Source of the DNA: Ficedula albicollis
Taxonomy: Eukaryota > Chordata > Aves > Passeriformes > Muscicapidae
Length of the DNA stretch: 64,000 nt
Assembly (NCBI RefSeq): GCF_000247815.1
Contig: NC_021674.1
Coordinates: 31,149,969-31,213,968, forward strand
Direction: 5' to 3'
A program made the translations under genes and the position numbers. The notes below the pieces were generated by a model. That model saw nothing but the letters and a program-made list of their open reading frames with translations. It did no database searches and was not told where the DNA came from. Below are positions 11,030 to 21,700 of the stretch, one piece after another (within the stretch, counting starts at the first letter, position 1; the number at the start of each line of letters is the position of its first letter).

Positions 11030-11400
11030 GGAGGCAGCCCCGCGGCTCATAGGTCCTGTCCTGTCCTGTCCCCGCTGCGCCAAAAGGCTGAGCCCGGAGG
11101 AATTTCAGACCCTTTCCAACCTCGTCAGCCTCTCCTCCCGGCGCTGCTTTCCGGGTTCTTCCCTCGTCCCGGCTCCTCCTCACCCGTCTCGGCCGGGAGG
11201 GCGTCAGCGGCCGCCCGCAGCTTCTCCCACCCCCAGGGGCCTCTCCCTCTCCTTTTCCCTCTTCTCCGAAAGCCGGCCCGGCTGCCTGAGCACTGAGTCA
11301 ATCGGGCCGGGCAGGGAGGAGCCCAGCGGGGCGCACACAGCTCCAGCTGTGGGGCCAGAGAAGGACAGGGAAGGAAGAGGCGGGACGGCACACACACACA
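11030..11400 (-). promoter_or_regulatory. CpG-rich segment, possible alternative CAPN11 first exon
   Basis: This GC-rich, CpG-rich segment contains on the minus strand a good splice donor, GAGACGG followed by GTGAGGAGG (exon end 11184). It lies just upstream of coding exon 2. A (CA)n run of about 15 nt lies at 11390-11404. It could be an alternative promoter with a non-coding first exon, or just GC-rich intron. No open reading frame here resembles a known protein. Confidence 0.3.
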
Positions 11401-12298
11401 CACAGGGAGGATGACTCAAAGCTCCTGACCGCCAGTGGAGCAGCCTGCTGGGAGAGACCGGGAAGGGATTGCGGAGTTCAGCGGGCACCAGGACAGCGGG
11501 GCCGGACAGACACCGCAGAGCCCCCACGCCGCACCTCGCCTGCCCTGCAGGTGCCACCACCAGCACCAGCAGCCACTGGCACCTGCCCCACTCCCCAGCC
11601 ACCTCAGCTCCCGCTTGGCTGGGCTGCTGCCGAATACTTCAGAGGTTTCTCCATGTGAGAAAGTGGAGCAGTCCTTGGGTAAATAAGCCAGGAGCCAGCA
11701 ACCCACTCAGAGCAGCGAACTCGAATGCCACTGCTGGCCCTCTCCCGCCCCAGGGTGCAGCCTGGCTCCAATGAGGCGCCTTTCCTTGTCCTGAAATGCT
11801 GTGAGAGCCAGCGGGAAGGCAGGCAGCAGTGAATAGGGTGCAAACTCCTGGCACAAGCACAGAGTATAAACTTGGCTGCTAACCCATGTGGCTGTCCTAG
11901 CCAGAAGCTTTTCAAAAGAAGAAAATCTACTCTTCCCCATAATTCCTCCTGCTCTGGGATGCTCTAAACCCACTGCCCTTCTCCAGGGCAGTGCCAGCCC
12001 TTCTCTCCTCTATGATGGTCTCAAATCAGCTCCTCCTACGACTCCTGCCCCGCAGGCAGCACCCTGGCAGTCTCCCAGTGGGAAGGCACTCGGTGCCTGC
12101 AGGGCTGGCAGGATGGCTTCTGCAGTCCCAGACACTGCCTAGAACACAGGGGGCAGAGGAATACAGCTGCCCACACTGCCTCCAGATCCCACCTCCCCAC
12201 TTCCCCAGCACTCACACCACAACCTGCCAGTGGCCAGGAAACTTCCCCTGCCCATAGCCCCTTGAGAGGTTCCCTGCACCCCTTCCCACCCTACCTAC

Positions 12299-12331
12299 CA
12301 GCAGTGGCCATGGCTGCGGACATGGGGAGCT
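12299..12331 (-). other. Possible small 5' UTR exon of CAPN11
   Basis: On the minus strand an acceptor-like CTGCACAG and a donor-like CTG|GTAGGTAG bracket 33 nt that contain two ATGs. If joined to exon 2 at 10712 the ATG would open a short upstream reading frame ending at a TGA that overlaps the main start. This is speculative: both splice sites are short motifs and no transcript is available. Confidence 0.15.
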
Positions 12332-12827
12332 CTGTGCAGACACGGGCACCGTACGAGTTATTCTTAGCTCTGTGGCTCAAAATACTCGGGAAGGCTGTGC
12401 TCAGTGGCAGACGGAGGTCACGCAAGCGCAGAGCAAAGAAAAGCATTTCGGACCCCAGAATGGGAGAGGAACCACATGGGTGTTTAAAGCAATGTGGTCA
12501 GCTGCTGACACCTCCCCAGCTTATGCTGACGGACACTGCAGGTCCTCCACGGAGGAGGAAGGGGTGTGACGGCACAAGCCAAGCCCCCAGGGCAGTTTTC
12601 CACCACAGGTGACATCCAACTACAATATGATGCTTTCCAGTACTCGAGGCGTCTCTAATCCCTCCCAGGTGGGAGCAAAAAGGCACACTGGTTCCTGCAG
12701 GGTCCCTGACACCTTGCGCACTTTAGCGCATGCTGCAAAACCCTTGGGCAGCATCATTGTTGAAGTCCAGCCAAAAATCTTTGCAGAACTCTGGTTTGCC
12801 AGCTGCTCTTGCAAATCAACGGAAGTG

Positions 12828-13024
12828 GGGAGTTCCCTTCCTCAAAACGAGCCCTGACACACGGCATCCTGCCGCATACTCATCTCGCGGCAAGGCATCA
12901 CAGCCATGGCATCCCACAGTGCTCACGGGAGTTCCCTTTCTCAAAACCAGCCCTGACACACGGCATCCTGCCGCATACTCATCTCGCGGCAAGGCATCAC
13001 AGCCATGGCATCCCACAGTGCTCA
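12828..13024. repeat. 99-bp tandem duplication
   Basis: Two near-identical direct copies start at 12828 and 12927 (gggagttccctt...). They lie in the presumed first intron of CAPN11 and differ at only a few bases. Confidence 0.85.
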
Positions 13025-13056
13025 AGCAGCCCTCAGGCCCTTTCCAGCCCTCCGGA

Positions 13057-13797
13057 TGACAAAGACCCTCGTTTCTCACAGGCTCCCCTTTATTTACCGC
13101 ATCCCTTTGACGGGATGCAGGTTTGGCTTTGGGGTCGGCAGCGCATCCCGGGAGGCTGCGGTATTCAATTTACTCGCCGCCCCGACTGGGAAGCCTCTGG
13201 GTCTCTGTGGATGCGTTACCTAATGCATAAATCCCGGCAGACAGAAAGGGGATGGGAGGGGTAGGCATGCCTAGATAAGCTTAGAAAACAGAGGAAGCAG
13301 CCAGGGAGGGGGAGACGGACGGACCCGCAGCTCCGGGTCCGTCCCGGTGCTTAACCCCATGCTGGGGGTCGGATAAGGGCGAGGATGGGGGGATGGACTT
13401 ACGGAAGCTGCTGCCGCCACCGCCCCGCTGACAAAGACCCTCGTTTCTCACAGGCTCCCCTTTATTTACCGCATCCCTTTGACGGGATGCAGGTTTGGCT
13501 TTGGGGTCGGCAGCGCATCCCGGGAGGCTGCGGTATTCAATTTACTCGCCGCCCCGACTGGGAAGCCTCTGGGTCTCTGTGGATGCGTTACCTAATGCAT
13601 AAATCCCGGCAGACAGAAAGGGGATGGGAGGGGTAGGCATGCCTAGATAAGCTTAGAAAACAGAGGAAGCAGCCAGGGAGGGGGAGACGGACGGACCCGC
13701 AGCTCCGGGTCCGTCCCGGTGCTTAACCCCATGCTGGGGGTCGGATAAGGGCGAGGATGGGGGGATGGACTTACGGAAGCTGCTGCCGCCACCGCCC
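13057..13797. repeat. 372-bp tandem duplication in the CAPN11 promoter-proximal region
   Basis: Direct copies 13057-13428 and 13429-13797 appear identical by eye over almost their whole length. Each carries a splice donor that matches the presumed exon 1 end, a perfect 11-bp inverted repeat and a 7-bp inverted repeat. Identity this high implies a very recent duplication, ongoing homogenisation or an assembly error. Confidence 0.9.
13317..13344. repeat. Perfect 11-bp inverted repeat, 6-nt loop
   Basis: Arms ggacggacccg and cgggtccgtcc face each other around cagctc. The same structure occurs 372 bp away at 13689-13716 in the duplicate copy. It is GC-rich and would form a stable hairpin in single-stranded DNA or in RNA. 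Confidence 0.7.
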
Positions 13798-13960
13798 TGC
13801 CCGCTTCGGCTCGGCCTGGCCCGGCCCAGCCCAGCCCGGCTCGGTACAGCCCCGCGGAAGGTGGAGTTTCGGCGGGCAGGGCGTACGAGCAAAGCCGGGA
13901 GGGCGCTGGGAGGAGGAATTAAAGGAGCAGTGACAGTTTACAGACACTGGGGGGGAACTA
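13773..13960 (-). promoter_or_regulatory. CAPN11: Probable CAPN11 promoter and non-coding exon 1
   Basis: A CpG-rich stretch read on the minus strand ends in CAGCTTCC followed by a consensus donor GTAAGTCC (exon end 13775, donor 13774-13773). It lies about 3 kb upstream of the first coding exon, where a 5' UTR exon would be expected. A weak A/T motif (TTTAAT) sits upstream near 13915-13920. No transcript evidence is available, so the start site is unknown. The donor and the DNA below it are present again 372 bp lower (13402-13401) through a tandem duplication. Confidence 0.5.
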
Positions 13961-16900
13961 TGGATCGAGGGTGATGGTCAGGTTCTATCTGCTGTCACCC
14001 TCTCCCAGCTCCCAGGGATGGAAGGGTGCCGCCGGGATGGGCGTGCTCCTCTTCCTCCATTGTTCTGAGGAAAGGGTTGGGTGCATACGGGAACCGGAGC
14101 TGCAAGGATAAGAGGAAGCAACTTTCCCCGAGGAATGGGTTTGCGGGTGACTGCTCCCCACCGCCGGCATCGCGTCGTGGCTGGCTGAAGCTCTGTACTG
14201 CACCTTGTCCCCAGGACTTGACCTTCTGGTGCCACGGCTGAGTACGGTGGTCCCACCGGATATCCCAGACTGTTGTGTCCCTTCTTCCTTTTCTCGTGCC
14301 TGGGGAGACTGTGCTCGCACCACCTCAATCCTCAAAGTCCAGGTCAACAACGCCACCACCAGCAGCTGGCCTCGCTGCTGGGTGCCAGCAGGTTCCTCTC
14401 CGGGCAGGTCCCACTGCCCTGGGGTTTTCCACAGCCGCGTCGGGGCCGCCCCTGCGTGCCCTCCGTGACTCACGGTGCAGCTATGCCGGGTGGTGCTGTT
14501 ACCAGCGGGCATGGCTACACAGGGCTTGGCACCATACCCTGTGTGTTCAACATGGCTTTGCCTGGCATGGCATGGCTCAGCGTGGATTGGCACAGCTTGG
14601 CCTGGTGTGGCTTAGCCCAGCATATCTGACATGGCCTGGCCTGGCCTGGCACGAGCAGCTCAGCTCAGCTCAGCCCCATCCCAGGAAAGAAGCTCTGTAT
14701 TGCCATTCTTTTGGTGCCAGAGCTGAACAGGGTGATCCTAAAGGGTGGCACCAAGCCTGGAGCTCCCTCTCCTTCCCCGGTGCTTGCTGGCAGCTCGGGA
14801 GGCTGTGCCCTGTGGCACTGAGCCTGTGGGAGCCCAGGCCTCACCCCAGGAGGTAAATCCTTCCTAAGCAGGGAGCAGGTTGCACATGGAGCCAGGAGCC
14901 AAGTCCCTTGCCTGAGGGAAGGGCAACCCAAACATTTAAAACCAGCTGTAGCAAGGTCCTGCTGTTGCACACACAAAGGACCAGTCCAGTCCTGGCCAGC
15001 ACGCACTAGAGCTGCCCTATCCCTGTACAGAGGGCAGAGGCAGCTTGTTCTGCCCACCCTAGTGGGTGCCTAGAGGCAGCCTTGGGCTGCCCTGCTCTGG
15101 GTTGATGCCAGGGCTGCTGGAAGTGTAAGGGGGTCCCCGCTGGGCACATTATGTAGCTCCGCACAGAACTGCAGGCAGCACTGTGCTTTCAAAGAGCAAG
15201 AGGCCTGTAGTGCCAGGGCTTGTTCCTGCTTTGGGTTTGTCCATCCTTGTGACCCTGTTGTCCTGTTCAGCTTCTGCCTTATTACCCTTCAGTGGCCTCC
15301 AAAGCTGCTTTCACAGATCCCTCTCCTGAGGCAGGAGACAGCTCCTCAGTAATCCTGTCAGAAAGGCTGTCTCATGTCCTTCTCCCTGTGCTTGGAAGCT
15401 GTTTCCCTAACACCTGCAAAATCCCCGTGCAACTTCCTTGTTTCCTTCCCTTAAGCTTCCCTTTGCAGCAATGGCTGCAGGGACTTGGCATCAAGCACGG
15501 TTCTTCTTTCTGTCTGCACTTCTTTGTTCTCTGGCATTGCCTCTTCCCTTGTCCTTTGGCTGTGGGCAGGAGGGTCTTTTGTCCCGTCAGTGCTGCACAT
15601 GTGCGGTGGGGTCTGATCACAGTGAGGCGGGGACGGAGCTGGGGTCACTTGTCCGTCTCTCAGCAGCCCACGCCAGGCCTCGCCTCTCCATTGTGCTATC
15701 CTGCAAGCAACGAGCAGCGGCCGCAGCGCGCAGCAGGCTCTGGGAAGCACGCCAGATCCAGCCTGCAGAGAGCAGCAGGGAGCAGCCTGGGGGATGGCTG
15801 ACATTCGAGCAGCATCATGCTTTGGGAAAGCGCTCCTCGGTGCTCCAGGGCTCTAGCACCCCTCACGCTTTCTCAAAGGCTTAAGCTGTCCAGGTTTTGA
15901 ACAGATATGGCAGGAGTGGCTATGTAACTTGCTATTGGAACAGTACATGAGGCTACCAGAGAAACTCCTCTACCACATCATTCCCAAACCATCTTCTTGG
16001 GTTTTGAACAGATATGGCAGGAGTGCTATTGGAACAGTACATGAGGCTACCAGAGAGGTTTTGAACAGATATGGCAGGAGTGGCTATGTAACTTGCTATT
16101 GGAACAGTACATGAGGCTACCAGAGAAACTCCTCTACCACATCATTCCCAAACCATCTTCTTCCATCCCAGCCTCAGTGCACACAGCTCCCTCTCCACCT
16201 GCTTTTAGCAGCAAAGTCTCTGATGCCTCTGCAAGTCAGAGGGAAAGCCATTCATGCTGGAGCCTGCGAGCCATGGCTGCGTTCCTGGCAGCAGGGCAGG
16301 GCCTGTGCTCACACTAGTCCCCCCTCCTCCTTTTGCACCACGCATGCTCCTGCAGCCACTGGGGTCCTCTCCTCCCAGGTCCCAGCCCCCAACCCACCCC
16401 AGAAAGAAAAGATTGCACAAACAACAGCTCCTTTTTTTCCTTTTTTCTTTTGTACACAAATATATACAGGGTATTATACACATCTCTACACAGACAGTGC
16501 CACTCAGAACACACAGCTCTCTGTGGGCAGGGCCCCGACAGTGCAGAGGCAGCTCCAGAGCATGGCCATACCTACAGAGACCATAGCATCCCAGCCCTCT
16601 GCTGGACCAGGAGCAAGGGCAGTAGGTGGGTGCAAGAATAGGGAAGCAGGATCAATATCCCTCTTGCCCCACCCTGAGTGGACCAGGAACTCTCAGCTCA
16701 CATGCTCATTTCATTCCTGGCTGCTACCTCGGAGGGGACAGATGACTCTCACCATGACCCTTCACACCCATCTGTGCTCCAGCCCCAGCTAAGCCCTGGA
16801 AGCTGGTGTGCCCTACCCTCCTCATGCACTGACCCACATCTCTGTTCCCTCCACCCTTCTCTCTGGGATTCCTACAGAGGTCTTGTACAGGAAAGGCAGC

Positions 16901-17260
16901 TATGTCCTCCCTGGAGCAGCCCCCCACCTGCTCTCTGTGGGTCTGGCTCCTTTCCTCTACTGGGAGGCACAGGGGAGAAAAGCTGTAAGATGTGACCACC
17001 GTTCCTGGCAGCTGAGGTGGGCAGGGCTGACACTTCACTTGTTCTGGTTGATTAAAGTGCTTTGAGCTCCAGGGCCAGCACGGGTGATTGAAAAGGTAAA
17101 TGACAGTCATTTACCTTCCCCTTTCACCCAGCCCCTCAGGCCCTGGAGGGCACAGCCCCAGGGAGCTGGTGCAGCACCCACAGATGACAGGCAAAGGGAG
17201 GGTGATAGTGTCCGCAATGAGCACCAAACAGGATGGTGGCAGGGTTCAAGGGAAATAAAT
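13961..17260. other. Intergenic interval between CAPN11 and TMEM63B
   Basis: No coding exon is recognised on either strand. It holds a low-complexity cctgg/atggc-rich stretch around 14500-14670 and a three-copy repeat at 15893-16162. Around 16430-16475 an A/T-rich block reads TATATATTTGTGTACAAAAG on the minus strand, which could mark a distal TMEM63B 3' end, but no canonical AATAAA was seen there. Confidence 0.5.
15893..16162. repeat. Three-copy tandem repeat with an internally deleted middle copy
   Basis: Units begin ggttttgaacagatatggc at 15893, 16000 and 16057. The first and third are about 107 bp and nearly identical. The middle one is 57 bp: it lacks about 13 bases (around gctatgtaacttg) and stops early. 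This points to repeated slippage or unequal exchange. Confidence 0.85.
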
Positions 17261-17280
17261 ATAGCTAAATAGCAAAGGGA

Positions 17281-17286
17281 TTTATT
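17281..17286 (-). promoter_or_regulatory. TMEM63B: Probable TMEM63B poly(A) signal
   Basis: Minus-strand AATAATAAATCCC contains AATAAA, the first canonical signal I find below the TMEM63B stop codon. It would give a 3' UTR of about 1.5 kb with cleavage near 17262. A more distal end near 16.4 kb cannot be excluded. Confidence 0.5.
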
Positions 17287-18772
17287 ATTTTCCTTTACAT
17301 TTTACACAAGAGGAGGGGGGAAGCAATTGAGGGCAACTGATACTGACCAGAAACAGCCTCACAAAGTGTCTTTAAACAGGGTCAGTCCTTCTTCCATGTG
17401 CCAGGGGCTCCAGTCCACCTCTCTCACCCATCCTGTTCCCTGCCTGCCTCTGGGACACAGCTATCAACAGGGAGGGGGCAAGGGCAAGAGGTAGGAGAGG
17501 AACAACCCCCCTCTCTCAGGCTGGGTGGTAGCAGGGGAGCCTACACCAGGTGAAGAAAGTCAGCATAGCCCCATGAGGCTTTTGTGCTCCTGAAGATGGT
17601 GGTCTTGGTTGGTTGGAGACAGCTCCTGGGGGCTGCTCTCCCAGGAATCCCTCCCTCTCTGACCACCTCAGCTGGGAGAAGACCCTGCAGCAGCTCAGGG
17701 AAGGAAGCCCATGGGGCCTCACTGCAACCAGGCAGTGCTGATCTTGCAGGGCGTTGAGGGCCTTTAGCCTGAGACCCTTCCTCCCCTCTCCCTAGCACCC
17801 AGGAGACCCCCACACAGCCCCCCCAGCCCCAAGCCTGACCCTGCTGTGCAGACACAGGGCAGCAAAAGGGGGACTGCAGTACCACATGGGGGTCAGGTTG
17901 ATTTGTTTGAAAGGGGAGTAAAATGTGCAAAGAAAAATGCCACTTCAAATGATGCTGCAAACCCCTGCCCTGGGGGAGAAGGGAACAGGACCTGGGGGAG
18001 AGGCTGCCTGCGCCTCCTCCTGCTCATAAGAAATGCCCTCAGCACCCCTCACCCTGTGAGGGCTTGTTTAGCTCATGCCAACCCAATGCCCCTTCCCCAG
18101 CGTGATGCCACCCTTGACCATGAAGCCAGGCTGTCACCATCACCATCCCTGCGGTGAGGGGGAAGCCTGTCACCACCCCTGGGCCTGGACCAGCTCCTGG
18201 GATGCTGCACCAACTGGATGCTGGAAGCAGTTGAGAAAGGGCACACACAGGCACAGGGAGAAGGTGCAACAAAAGCCAACCTCACCCTGAGTGGGGTTTC
18301 CAATAGACTGACTGAAGTTTTTCATTTATCACCTTCCTGTAAATCTAATAAATTATTAGTGTTTCTCACCAGCAAGACAGGGGATACAGCTGCCTGCTCA
18401 GAAGACCCCAAATGTTCCCCTTATGCCCCTTCCCACAAAGCACCCAGCTTTCCTCCTCCCTGCAGGTCCAGGGCAGCACTGTGGAGGTTACAGTCCCCCT
18501 CCTCCCCAGCCTCTGGGAGTCTGGGGTGCAGGGATGCATTGAAGAAGGTAGCTATAGAGAGCATGCCTGCCGAGCAGCCGGGCTGGCAAGGGCTGGAGGG
18601 GCAGGGAGATGGAGAGCTTGCAGCAGGGTCCCTGCCCTCACTGAAGGCAGAGGCCCTGGGCGGCGGGAGGGCCAGGGCAGCAGCCAGCACCCTCAGGTGC
18701 CTCTTCCCAGGCCTCCGTGCGCACAGCCTGCCCTGCTCCTGGGCCTCCTGCCCCTCCCGCCCTCTGAGGTCC

Positions 18773-21700
18773 CTACTGGTGGATCTCATTCTCTATCAGG
18801 CTGTCCTCACACGACTGGAAATCTGTGTCATTCATGCCATCTGCGTTGATGAGCTCCTCATCCTGCGATCCCTGCTCCTCCGACTCTGTTGCTTCGCCCT
18901 CCGGCGAGGAGTCCTGAAGCACTTGGGCGATGTACTTCTGCCACGACCAGGCATGGGGCAGGAAGGGGCAGGGAGAGAGCAGAAACACAGTGAGTCTAAG
19001 GAACTTCTCCAGGAAGCAGAGCACAACACACTAAGCACCATGCATGAGGCTGAGCGTGGGGATATGCTGGGAAGCCAAAGAAATGTCCAGACTCTGTGGA
19101 ATACATCAGGAAAGGTTTAAGAGTGGGGCTTGGCCCTGAAACACTGGATGTGTTTCAAACCCCAGCATTCTGGGACAAGGCACCTGGGCTGGGAAAGAAT
19201 GTGGCTTCTCAGGCTCTTTGGAGCCCATGTGACCAGGAAGACTGCACTCTCTTTTTTGTTAGTAGATGTGTCCCTGAAGCCCTGTCTGCTTTTTATAGGG
19301 ATTCTCCTTTTGGCTAAATGTTGCTGCTCTTAGGTGTCTGGAGAATAGGAAGGAGCCTGGATTACAGGTCTACACCCCAGCCCTGCTCTCCTGAGGAAGC
19401 AGGAGGCTCTGCTTTACCCCATCTTTGCAGCCCTGTGTAGATCCCCACTAGAAAAACCTTGTGGAAGGAAGCAGCTGGAGTGAGCCAGCTGAGCCAAGGT
19501 GAAGTTCCAAAGACCAACTCTGGGGGTCTCAGAATTCCGGACCAGGGAGAGAGGATTCCCCAAAGCACTTCCATGGCCTTCAGGGCAATGTCCATGGAGA
19601 CCCCTCTGTGTGGGCACTAGGACAAGCCTGGTGGGTGACAGCCTCTGCTGGCGTGCAAGCGTGCAAAGATGCAGAATGAGAAGGGAGACTGACCCGGCTG
19701 GATTCACCGTCCCAGCCGAAAGAAAGACGGAAAGTAAATGCACAGCATCTGAGGAGCAGCGGGATAGAGGTGTGTGTGTGGGGGTTACACTTCATCACCC
19801 AGAGCAGGTGAGGGGAGCAGTGCCCAACAGCTGCCTCCCACCCTCACTGGGAGGATCCAGGTGCTGACTCAGAAAAATGAGAAGTGAGAAGTGAGGTACT
19901 GAGACTGGGAGTTACCTCCCCCTTTCCAAACTCAGGTAAGGTGTGCCAGGGCAAAGAGGTGGGGATAGTGACTCACAGCTGATTTGGGAGCCGGCAGAGT
20001 GGTGGCAGGTCTCCCATTCTGCCTGTTGTCCATGGCATCCACTTCTGTGTGGTCAATCTGGATACAAAAGGAGAAATTGAGACTGCCAGGGCAACATACT
20101 TGTTGTCCCACCTCAGGAGCAGTATACAGGCAGCAGAGGCAGCCTCAGGACTATCCCCTCTGTGAAGCCAGCTCTGCCAAAGAGCAGGCCCAGAGCCTGT
20201 GCTGTTTTGTGGTTGAGCTGTGCTACCAGGAAGGGTCTCACACCCAACCATTCTGCCTCACCTTGTAGTTGTGAGCGCTGAGGTATTTGAAGTGCCCAAA
20301 GCAGACGTGACACAGGCAGATCACAATGGTGATCACGAGGACCACAAAGGTAAACATGGAAGTTGGGGCCAGGAACCCTGGGGCAAAGGAAAACCAAAGT
20401 GGCAGTGTCAGAAGGACTGTGATTGTGCTCTGTGGCTGGAGGCTGCCAGGATCAGAGCCTGGCCAGGGAAGTGGTTCAGTAGGAGGCTAAGGTGTGGCAT
20501 CCCAGCCCAGTGCTCACCTGCGCGCATTGTGGAGAAGAAGAGGAGCCAGAAGAGGCAGAGGATGGGGGCTGCCACTACCTGATTCACAGCCCCTGAATGG
20601 ATCTTCTTGTCCAGCTTGGCAGGCAGGTAAGCATAATACAGGTTGTATCGGTCCACCAGGTGCTTAAGCAGCATGTACATGAGCCCTGGGAGAAGGGGAG
20701 AGAAGCCAGAAGAGCAGGGCATCAGCATCTTTGCGAGACTGAGAGGGAATATCTCCCCCACATCAGCCTTCTTTCCTCCCCTCCATCTCTGGCACAGGGA
20801 GGCAGAGGGGTATGGCTTACCAAAAGGGACGATGATGGGGCAGGTGATGCTGTATGTCATGACTACAGTGAAGACACACATCATCCAGGCGTAAGCAGCC
20901 CCAAACTGGAACTCGTAGGCCTGGTGCTGCAGGAGGGAACGGAGACCCATCAGCAGGAGGACCCTGAGAGCTGAGCGGGCACGTGCAGCACCCCCAGCTC
21001 TACGCACAGCACCGGGCAAGCCCCCCAGATGGGGTCCCACTGCAGCACTCCCCTCCCTGGGTGCAGGCCACAACCCAGCCCTCAGCCCCGCTACATACTC
21101 GTTTGACGTTCCTCCGCTCGGCCGCCGAGCGGGCCAGGCAGAGGCGGATCATGTACATGAGCAAACCAGGGATGCGCAGCAGGTCCATGGCATTCCCGAT
21201 GAAGGCAGAGGCGATCACGTAGTTCACAAAGAAAGCCCCATTGTCTGGCAGGAACACACACCTGGGGAGATGCAGCAAGAGCAGACTGCACAGGGGCTCC
21301 CTTTTTGCAGGGCAGCAGCTGGGAGCCCCCATAACCTTTGGATGACAAGAACCACCTTCCATTGTAAACAAAGCTTTTCTGCTCAACTCCACTTACTCAA
21401 ATCGCACAGCAGCTTCAGCAAGGAATTTTTTGTCGAACAACCAGCGGAAAAATACATCCAAGCTGTGGGGGAAGAAGGCAAGAAGAAAAGACGAACCATC
21501 AGAAGCAGTGACAGACAAATGCACATGGCAAATATGTAGAAGCTGCTCTAGAAGGATCCAAAACTCTGACCATAGACTGTTTTGTTCCTTATTGGAGTGT
21601 GTCACCAGCAATTATGTAAACTGGACATTGGAAAAAAATAAAACAGAACGAAACAATGCAACACTCAAAAAGGGATGTAAAGCTTCCCATTCAAGTGTGT

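Noticed and set aside
13005..13636. Two open frames sharing the same peptide
   Set aside because: The shared peptide comes from the 372-bp tandem duplication; the composition is promoter-like GC-rich DNA with no family match.
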